DNA of 64,000 nt from assembly GCA_963678085.1 (NCBI GenBank), contig OY782680.1, positions 3,162,001 through 3,226,000 on the forward strand, in the 5' to 3' direction. Positions within the stretch are counted from its first letter, which is position 1, and each line of letters begins with the position of its first letter. The notes below the pieces were generated by a model that was given only the letters and a program-made list of their open reading frames with translations, searched no databases and was not told the origin of the DNA. This stretch comes from Aliishimia sp963678085 (GTDB lineage Bacteria > Pseudomonadota > Alphaproteobacteria > Rhodobacterales > Rhodobacteraceae). A program made the translations under genes and the position numbers. This document shows positions 58,229 to 64,000 of this stretch, piece after piece.

Positions 58229-59005
58229 TTACTTATCGCGGAACTGCGCTTGCCGCTTTTCCATGAAAGCGCCCATGCCTTCTTTTTGATCTTCGGTCGC
58301 AAAAAGCGAATGGAACAGGCGGCGTTCCATCAGCAAGCCTTCGGCCAGGGGCACCTCAAAGGAGCGATTCACCGCCTCTTTTGCTGTGCGCACTGCGATC
58401 ATGGATTTCTCAGCGATCTTTTGCGCCGCGCTCATGGTCTCTTCCATCAGCTTTTTGGCCGGAACAACGCGCGAGACAAGACCAGCGCGATCAGCCTCCT
58501 CAGCATCCATAAAGCGGCCCGTCAGGTTCATATCCATCGCCTTGGATTTGCCCACCGCGCGCGTCAGACGCTGCGAGCCGCCCATACCTGCAATCACACC
58601 GAGGTTAATCTCGGGCTGGCCGAATTTGGCCGTGTCCGATGCGATAATAAAGTCACAGGCCATCGCCAGCTCGCACCCGCCGCCAAGCGCATATCCCGAC
58701 ACAGCCGCAATTATGGGCTTGCGGACCTGAGCAATCCGATTGGCCGCATCCGCAAAGAGGTTCACCCCATGCACCTGTGCAAAGCTCATTTCTGACATTT
58801 CTTTGATATCAGCCCCAGCCGCAAAAGCCTTTTCAGAGCCCGTGACCACCATGCAGCGCACTGAATCATTGGCATCTGCCGCCTCAAGTGCTGTCATCAG
58901 CTCGTCCAGCAACTGCTGATTGAGCGCATTCAACGCATCCGGGCGGTTTAGCTTAATCAGACAGATGTGATCTTCAATATCAACGATGATCGTCTCAAAG
59001 GCCAT
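58229..59005 (-). CDS. enoyl-CoA hydratase
   Basis: 258 aa, crotonase fold. MAFETIIVDIEDHICLIKLNRPDALNALN at the start; oxyanion segment AFAAGADIKEM, GYALGGGCELAMACD with catalytic Glu, and QPEINLGVIAGMGGSQRL with the second catalytic Glu. Hydrates 2-enoyl-CoA in beta-oxidation. In Rhodobacteraceae this gene is usually next to rpsT and mutM, as here. Confidence 0.95.
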   Translation of the reverse strand: MAFETIIVDIEDHICLIKLNRPDALNALNQQLLDELMTALEAADANDSVRCMVVTGSEKAFAAGADIKEMSEMSFAQVHGVNLFADAANRIAQVRKPIIAAVSGYALGGGCELAMACDFIIASDTAKFGQPEINLGVIAGMGGSQRLTRAVGKSKAMDMNLTGRFMDAEEADRAGLVSRVVPAKKLMEETMSAAQKIAEKSMIAVRTAKEAVNRSFEVPLAEGLLMERRLFHSLFATEDQKEGMGAFMEKRQAQFRDK

Positions 59006-59070
59006 AGGAACAGCTCTTTTGCAGTTGTCATGAGGCTCAAATCCTTACCATGCATCTGGGACGGGTCAAG

Positions 59071-59922
59071 CTATCTTTGGCAGCTTGGGCAATAGAAACT
59101 AGAACGACCCGATTGTGTGATGCGCGCTATTGTGGCTTTGCACCCTTGGGTCCGGCAGGGTTCGCCCTCGCGGCCATAGACATCAAATCGATGCTGGAAA
59201 TAGCCAAGCTCCCCATCGGCTTGGCGAAAATCTTTCAAAGAAGATCCCCCCGCCGCAATCGCTTCGCTTAGAACATCACGGATAATCGGAACCAGGGCCG
59301 CAACGCGCGTTTTTGCTAGGCGCCCGGCTTTTTGGCTGGGCAAGATTTTGCCACGAAATAACGCCTCGCAGACATAAATATTACCGAGACCGGCGATGAT
59401 TCTCTGATCCAGCAAGGCCGATTTTACAGGGGTATTCTTGCCCTCAAACGCCTGGGTCAGATAATCGGCGGAAAACCCATTACCCAAAGGCTCCGGCCCC
59501 AACACCGCAAGCAGCTTATGGCTCTCTTGATCTGCGGTTGTCATCAAATCCATCGCCCCAAAGCGCCGTGCATCGTTAAAGGTGATGCGGGCCCCGTTCT
59601 CCATATGCAACACCACATGGTCATGCTTTTGCGGCGCGGGGTGATCATGCACAAATTGTCCCAAAGGATCGCCCGAAATCAGCATCCGCCCCGACATGCC
59701 AAGATGGATCAAGAGGGTCTCACCAGAGCTTAAATCCGCAAGAATATATTTTGAGCGCCGCCGCAGGGCCAGCACACGCGCGCCCGTCAGCCGCTCTGCC
59801 ATCTGGGGCGGAAAGGGCCAGCGCAGATCAGGTCGATTGATATCCGCCTGGGCGATCCGCTCCCCAAGCATCGCAGGCTCAAGCCCACGGCGCACAGTTT
59901 CAACTTCAGGTAATTCAGGCAT
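59071..59922 (-). CDS. mutM: formamidopyrimidine-DNA glycosylase
   Basis: 283 aa. The invariant start is MPELPEVETVRRGLEP (Pro1 nucleophile after Met removal, Glu2, Glu5), the DNA-binding Lys is in KNTPVKSALLDQRIIAGLGNIY, and the C-terminal zinc finger has GEPCRTQGC ... YCPSCQR. Removes 8-oxoguanine. Full length. Confidence 0.97.
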   Translation of the reverse strand: MPELPEVETVRRGLEPAMLGERIAQADINRPDLRWPFPPQMAERLTGARVLALRRRSKYILADLSSGETLLIHLGMSGRMLISGDPLGQFVHDHPAPQKHDHVVLHMENGARITFNDARRFGAMDLMTTADQESHKLLAVLGPEPLGNGFSADYLTQAFEGKNTPVKSALLDQRIIAGLGNIYVCEALFRGKILPSQKAGRLAKTRVAALVPIIRDVLSEAIAAGGSSLKDFRQADGELGYFQHRFDVYGREGEPCRTQGCKATIARITQSGRSSFYCPSCQR

Positions 59923-59930
59923 GAAAGACC

Positions 59931-60686
59931 CTATATCAGCTCAAGGGGTTGGAAAATAGGGCCATCATCCGTTTGTGCGAAATAGGCCCGAATGCCAAAA
60001 ACCTGCGCCATTCGCTCAAGCGTAAGCACCTCGGCGGGCGTGCCATCCGCGACGATCTCTCCTTTGCAAAGCAAGATAAGCCGGGTGCAATGACGCGAGG
60101 CAAGCCCCAGATCATGCAGCGAAACAATCACACTGCGCCCGCCCCGCGCAAGGTTCGCGAAACTCTGCATGGTCGAAATTTGATGGGCCGGATCCAGCCC
60201 CGCAACCGGCTCATCCGCCAGGATCAACGGCGTATCCTGGGCCAAAGCGCGGGCAATGAGCACCCGCGCTTGCTCACCCCCTGATAGCTGGGTTGCGATG
60301 CGTTCGCGAAAACCGTCCAGATCCAGCGCGGCCAGGGCTGCATCCACCTTATCCTTGTCGGCTTGCGTCGGGCGCTGCCCCGCGGACATATGCGGAAGCC
60401 GCCCCAGCATCACCAATGTCTCAACGCTCACGGGCCAGGCGATTTCATGGTTTTGGGGCAGCCAGGCCGCAAGGCGGGCGCGCTTATCGGCTGGCATTTG
60501 CGCCAGAGTGCTTATGCCCTCAGCCGCGATGAGCCCCAGACAGGCACGCATCAATGTGGATTTCCCTGCCCCGTTCGGCCCCAAAAGCCCCACGCATTCA
60601 CCCGCGCCGACCTCAAAGGACACATCGCGCAAAACAGGGCGCTTGCGTAAATTCACTGAAAGATTTTGCACGGATAACAGGCTCAT
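59931..60686 (-). CDS. FecE/BtuD-type ABC transporter ATP-binding protein
   Basis: 251 aa. Walker A GPNGAGKST, Q-loop WLPQNHEIAWP, signature LSGGEQARVLIARAL, Walker B LILADEPVAGLDP and H-loop SLHDLGLA. Fe-chelate/vitamin B12 type. It overlaps the permease stop by 4 bp (60683-60686). Its stop is 8 bp from the mutM start. Last gene of the operon starting at the TonB receptor. Confidence 0.9.
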   Translation of the reverse strand: MSLLSVQNLSVNLRKRPVLRDVSFEVGAGECVGLLGPNGAGKSTLMRACLGLIAAEGISTLAQMPADKRARLAAWLPQNHEIAWPVSVETLVMLGRLPHMSAGQRPTQADKDKVDAALAALDLDGFRERIATQLSGGEQARVLIARALAQDTPLILADEPVAGLDPAHQISTMQSFANLARGGRSVIVSLHDLGLASRHCTRLILLCKGEIVADGTPAEVLTLERMAQVFGIRAYFAQTDDGPIFQPLELI

Positions 60687-61666
60687 CCCAGTTGCCTGCG
60701 CGTTTTATAGATCAAGTGCAAAAATAAAGGCGCACCCACAAGGGCTGTCACAACGCCCAGTTTCAGATCGCGCTCGGGCAAGATCACCCGCACCAAAATA
60801 TCCGCCGCAAGCACCATAATTGCCCCGCCAAGGGCAGAGGCCCATAACAGGCGTGAGGGCTGCGCGCCGACCAGAGGCCGCAGGATATGGGGCACTACAA
60901 GGCCAACAAATCCGATGGTTCCCGCAACTGCGGTGCCTGCCCCGACCACGCAAGCGGTACCAAAAACCAAGAACAGGCGCAGGCGCGAAAGGCGTATGCC
61001 AAGCGCAGAGGCAGCGTCCTCACCCAAGGTCAGCGCATCCAGCCCGCGCCCCAGGCTGAGCAAAACAGCCAAGCCAACTGCCATAAAAGGGACGGCGATC
61101 CAGACATGGCTCATAGAGCGATCCGCCAGCGAGCCCATCATCCAGAACACGATTTCACTGGCCGCATAAGGGTTGGGCGAGAGGTTCAGCACCAGTGAAA
61201 TCAGGGCGGAGGCCAGGGCAGAGATGGCGATCCCGGCCAAGATCAGCGTCAGCGAACTACCGCGTGGCCCGGCCAAAGCAATGACCAAGAGCACCCCAAT
61301 CACCGCCCCGATAAGCGCCATGGCAGGCAAGGCAAAGGCAACACTGGCCGCAAGCCCGGTTTGAATGGCCAGAACCGCGCCAAGGGCCGCTGAGCTGGAC
61401 ACGCCAATCAACCCAGGTTCGGCCAAGGGGTTGCGCAGATAGCCTTGCATGGCCGCACCGGCGAGCCCGAGGCTGCCCCCAACCATCACCGCCAGCAAAG
61501 CGCGGGGCAGGCGAATTTCCCGCATCACCAGCGTAGCGGGGCCATCGCCGCCAAAGAGAAGCGCGTAAAGGCTCTCAAGCGGAGTGATTTGCGCCGGGCC
61601 CACGCAGAGCGCTATGCCAAAGAGCAGTGTCAAAAAAGCGAGCAAGGCGGCAGCAAGGCGCGTCAT
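60683..61666 (-). CDS. FecCD/BtuC-type ABC transporter permease
   Basis: 327 aa with about ten membrane segments, GGDGPATLVMREIRLPRALLAVMVGGSLGLAG at the N-terminus and GTIGFVGLVVPHILRPLVG, the EAA-like coupling region. Imports iron-chelates or cobalamin. It starts 3 bp after the binding-protein stop and overlaps the ATPase. Confidence 0.92.
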   Translation of the reverse strand: MTRLAAALLAFLTLLFGIALCVGPAQITPLESLYALLFGGDGPATLVMREIRLPRALLAVMVGGSLGLAGAAMQGYLRNPLAEPGLIGVSSSAALGAVLAIQTGLAASVAFALPAMALIGAVIGVLLVIALAGPRGSSLTLILAGIAISALASALISLVLNLSPNPYAASEIVFWMMGSLADRSMSHVWIAVPFMAVGLAVLLSLGRGLDALTLGEDAASALGIRLSRLRLFLVFGTACVVGAGTAVAGTIGFVGLVVPHILRPLVGAQPSRLLWASALGGAIMVLAADILVRVILPERDLKLGVVTALVGAPLFLHLIYKTRRQLG

Positions 61667-61669
61667 CCC

Positions 61670-62503
61670 CTACGGCTCCACAATTTCAGCGCGCAAAGCC
61701 CCAAGGCTCTCAATCGCGCGCAGCACATGGGGCGTGCCGCAAACCCAATCCCGGTCGGTTATCGCGCCGCTTGCACGCCCCTCCCGCAGTTTTTGCACGA
61801 CAGGATGGTCCAAAATTTCCTCTGAGCGCGAGGCCCCCCGATAGCGTCGCCCAAGGATCAGTGCATCAGGATCAAGCATCGCAAGCAGCTCTAGGGGCAG
61901 AAAACCGCCCATAGCAACACCGGCCTCTACGGCGGCATTGTCAAAGCCAGCCGCGTCTATGATCTGCCCGGACAGGCTGTGCTTGCCCGAGATATAGCCG
62001 TTTGCATGGTAAATCGCCGCGCTTGGCCGCGTGTTGCCCGTCATCCGCAATTCGGCAAGGCGGGCATCAAATTCGGCGACCATATCCTCTGCCACGCTCG
62101 AACGGCCCAGCAAATCCCCCATCTGCAACAGCCGCGCGCGCACATCCTCAAGGCTATAGGCAGGCTCAAGAACAGCGACCGGAATATCGAGCCGCGCCAG
62201 CATATCAAGGGTTGTGCGGGACGAGAAACTGCTGGAGATCACCAGATCGGGTCGCATCAGATAGATCTCTTCGGCGCGCCCATGATTGAGCACATAGCCC
62301 GCAGCCTCATCTGCCAGAGCCGAGCTGCGCGGATCTGCCGCCAAATGCGAGACCGAGATAAGCTGACCCGGCCCAGCAAGCATCATCGCCAGCTGATCGG
62401 TGCAGAGATTCATAGAGACAACCCGCTTGGGCATCTCTGCCAAAGCCACAGCCCCAGACAAAGCCAGAGCTGCGGCGAAGCTTATGAGTTTAAAATTCAG
62501 CAC
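61670..62503 (-). CDS. BtuF-type periplasmic substrate-binding protein
   Basis: 277 aa from the GTG at 62503, which overlaps the end of the TonB receptor gene and gives a signal peptide (MLNFKLISFAAALALSGAVALA) directly; the longer frame to 62569 lies inside the receptor. Then KRVVSMNLCTDQLAMMLA and a class III binding-protein fold (PDLVISSSF, LDPDALILG). Cobalamin or an iron chelate is the likely ligand; the receptor upstream resembles BtuB. Confidence 0.85.
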   Translation of the reverse strand: MLNFKLISFAAALALSGAVALAEMPKRVVSMNLCTDQLAMMLAGPGQLISVSHLAADPRSSALADEAAGYVLNHGRAEEIYLMRPDLVISSSFSSRTTLDMLARLDIPVAVLEPAYSLEDVRARLLQMGDLLGRSSVAEDMVAEFDARLAELRMTGNTRPSAAIYHANGYISGKHSLSGQIIDAAGFDNAAVEAGVAMGGFLPLELLAMLDPDALILGRRYRGASRSEEILDHPVVQKLREGRASGAITDRDWVCGTPHVLRAIESLGALRAEIVEP

Positions 62504-64000
62504 GGATGCCAAAGTAAACAGCGCGGCCCGGCTGGTTAAAGCCACCAGATGTTTCATATTGCTCATCAAGCAAGTTTTCGATGCGCAGATAGGCGGCGGC
62601 TGTATCGGTTATGTCGTAAGAGGCACCTGCATTGACCAGAACGTAATCGCCCACCAAATGCCCAGCAGGGGCAAAGGCGCTGGCCTCAACATCCGCAACC
62701 GAGCGCAGATTGACATAGCCTGACATCTTATCTGAAAAATCAGCCTCGGCCCCGATCACAAAATCATGGCGCGGTGTTTTGGTCAGGCGTGTTTCGTCAG
62801 TCTTTGCATTTGTATAGGTATAGGCCCCGAAAAGGGTTGCGTTTGATCCCAGCATCATCTCGCCTGAGAGCTCAACACCCTTTGAGGTGGTCGTGCCCGG
62901 CACCTGATTGTAACAGCCAAAGCCGCTGCCACAGACATTTGAGCCGCCATCAAATCCAATCAGATCGTTGATATTGGTATGGAAAACCGTCGCCTTGACG
63001 CTGCCTTGCCCGCCAAAGCCGCGCTCAACACCAATCTCAAAGCTGCGGCTGGTTTCAGGCGTCAGATTTTGATCGCCATAAGGGCCAAAGCGCTCATAAA
63101 GCGAGGGCGCGCGATAGCCGGTGCCGAGGACCGAGCGAATGGTCCAATCCTCGCTTGGACGCCAAGCCGCAGCCAAACGCCCCGTGACATGTCCGCCAAA
63201 ATCGGAATTCTCATCATAGCGCAGCGCCGCAGAGAGATCGAATTGCGCAGAGGGACTAAAGAGCGCCTCAACCTTTGCCGAGGAGGTGCGCCCATCGGCA
63301 GACGTGTCGTCGTTGTTGATGCCTTCCTTGATGTGATCGAGGCCGTAATTCAACACAATGCCGCCCGCCAATTCGCTGCTGCCCAAATAAGAGAGCGTTT
63401 TGCGCTCGCCCCGGAAATGCCGGGTGAAACCCGTCGGATCATGCCGGTCGATATCAAAGTAGTCATAGCTGAACGTGTGGATCGTCGCCCCGGTCTCGAA
63501 GGTCGCATAGACACGCGCCCCGCGCTCTAGGGTGAAATTTTCCCCATCAGACGTGGCAAACCCGTCGATTTCGGTGTCGCTGTCCCGATAGAGCAACGCA
63601 CCGCCAATTGTCAGTACATCACTGAGGTCGTGGGAGACCGTGAAGGACAAAGAGTTTTGCTGAAACCCGTCCTCTTCCTCGTTATGGGAGCGCGCAGAAA
63701 TGCCGTCGCTTTCCACATAGCCAAAAGTCGCGGCGATTTCGGTGGTCTCATTGGCAAAGCCGGTGCTCAGAGAGCTTGAATAGGTGCCAAAGCTGCCCAG
63801 CTCGATCTGGCCCACACCGGAAAAGCCAAGCTCGCTGGGCCGATATGTGGTCACATCCACCACACCGGCAATCGCCTCGGATCCATAAAGCGCGGATTGC
63901 GAGCCCTTCAAAACCTCAATCCGGTCAATCCCTGCGCCCGTGTAGGTGCCAAAGTCGAATTGGTTTTGCACCCCGGACGGGTCAGAGACGTTGATGCCAT
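62490..64000 (-). CDS. TonB-dependent outer-membrane receptor, BtuB-like, 5' part outside the window
   Basis: About 503 residues up to the edge, without the N-terminal signal and TonB box. The plug domain segment has NVSDPSGVQNQFDFG, IDRIEVLKGSQSALYGSEAIAGVVDV, then a beta-barrel with GYRAPSLYERFGPYG, NINDLIGFDG and the ending ENLLDEQYETSGGFNQPGRAVYFGIRAEF. The plug and last-strand pattern are those of BtuB (cobalamin), though siderophore receptors look similar. Followed by BtuF-, C- and D-type genes in one operon. Confidence 0.88.
   Translation of the reverse strand, partial: GINVSDPSGVQNQFDFGTYTGAGIDRIEVLKGSQSALYGSEAIAGVVDVTTYRPSELGFSGVGQIELGSFGTYSSSLSTGFANETTEIAATFGYVESDGISARSHNEEEDGFQQNSLSFTVSHDLSDVLTIGGALLYRDSDTEIDGFATSDGENFTLERGARVYATFETGATIHTFSYDYFDIDRHDPTGFTRHFRGERKTLSYLGSSELAGGIVLNYGLDHIKEGINNDDTSADGRTSSAKVEALFSPSAQFDLSAALRYDENSDFGGHVTGRLAAAWRPSEDWTIRSVLGTGYRAPSLYERFGPYGDQNLTPETSRSFEIGVERGFGGQGSVKATVFHTNINDLIGFDGGSNVCGSGFGCYNQVPGTTTSKGVELSGEMMLGSNATLFGAYTYTNAKTDETRLTKTPRHDFVIGAEADFSDKMSGYVNLRSVADVEASAFAPAGHLVGDYVLVNAGASYDITDTAAAYLRIENLLDEQYETSGGFNQPGRAVYFGIRAEF

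Overview
The window looks like a chromosomal segment of a marine alphaproteobacterium of the Rhodobacteraceae (roseobacter-like). This rests on gene content: a MipZ-type division ATPase, the dnaA/dnaN/recF/gyrB cluster followed by rpsT, an enoyl-CoA hydratase and mutM, a DUF2282/DUF692/DUF2063/DoxX operon, a GluQ synthetase, an NDUFA9-like protein and moderately high GC. No phage, transposase, rRNA operon or CRISPR array was seen.

Region by region. 1-4.1 kb: the 3' end of a methyltransferase, gluQ, an IscU-like scaffold, an SDR dehydrogenase behind a structured leader, a Sel1-type small secreted protein and an Ada-like repair regulator. 4.1-10.6 kb: four tandem paralogous RTX calcium-binding proteins on the minus strand, three of them with a shared promoter block that includes a CtrA-like TTAA-N7-TTAA site. 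10.8-16.8 kb: mipZ, a DUF2141 protein, a carotenoid-oxygenase family protein, a periplasmic 5'-nucleotidase, and an unrecognised AT-richer gene bracketed by perfect 26-bp direct repeats. 16.8-20.5 kb: a thiamine-precursor operon (thiD-thiY-thiZ-thiX) under a TPP riboswitch. 20.7-26 kb: family II pyrophosphatase, a lipoprotein, a HAD hydrolase, a MaoC hydratase, ribF, a YcgN-like protein and a threonine aldolase, then a gene-poor stretch next to tRNA-Leu(CAG).

26.4-43.5 kb: NDUFA9-like protein, a possible SUKH-type protein, a lipase, uppP, two tandem DUF4328 membrane proteins, mtgA, acnB, an acetolactate-synthase-like ThDP enzyme, an 18-repeat exported MORN protein, an S49 protease, a 55-residue zinc-ribbon membrane protein, a Ca/Na antiporter, an SDR and uvrC. 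43.5-48.4 kb: a chromosomal ccdAB toxin-antitoxin pair with a direct-repeat operator, then a complete bufferin-type RiPP operon (bufA-bufB-bufC-doxX) and a class III alcohol dehydrogenase. 48.5-59.9 kb: two unrecognised coiled-coil proteins, gyrB, a LysE exporter, a nucleotidyltransferase, recF, dnaN, dnaA, rpsT, enoyl-CoA hydratase and mutM. 59.9-64 kb: a BtuB/BtuFCD-type TonB/ABC uptake operon, cut by the window edge.

The observations most worth following are: (i) the bufferin operon, a copper-associated peptide-modification system; (ii) the RTX array with its bipartite promoter block, in which both elements keep exact spacing at three genes; (iii) the foreign-looking gene between 26-bp direct repeats; (iv) a dispersed intergenic hairpin repeat (four copies plus one variant with the same loop and a compensated stem). 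All gene calls are from reading the sequence; no database search was run.
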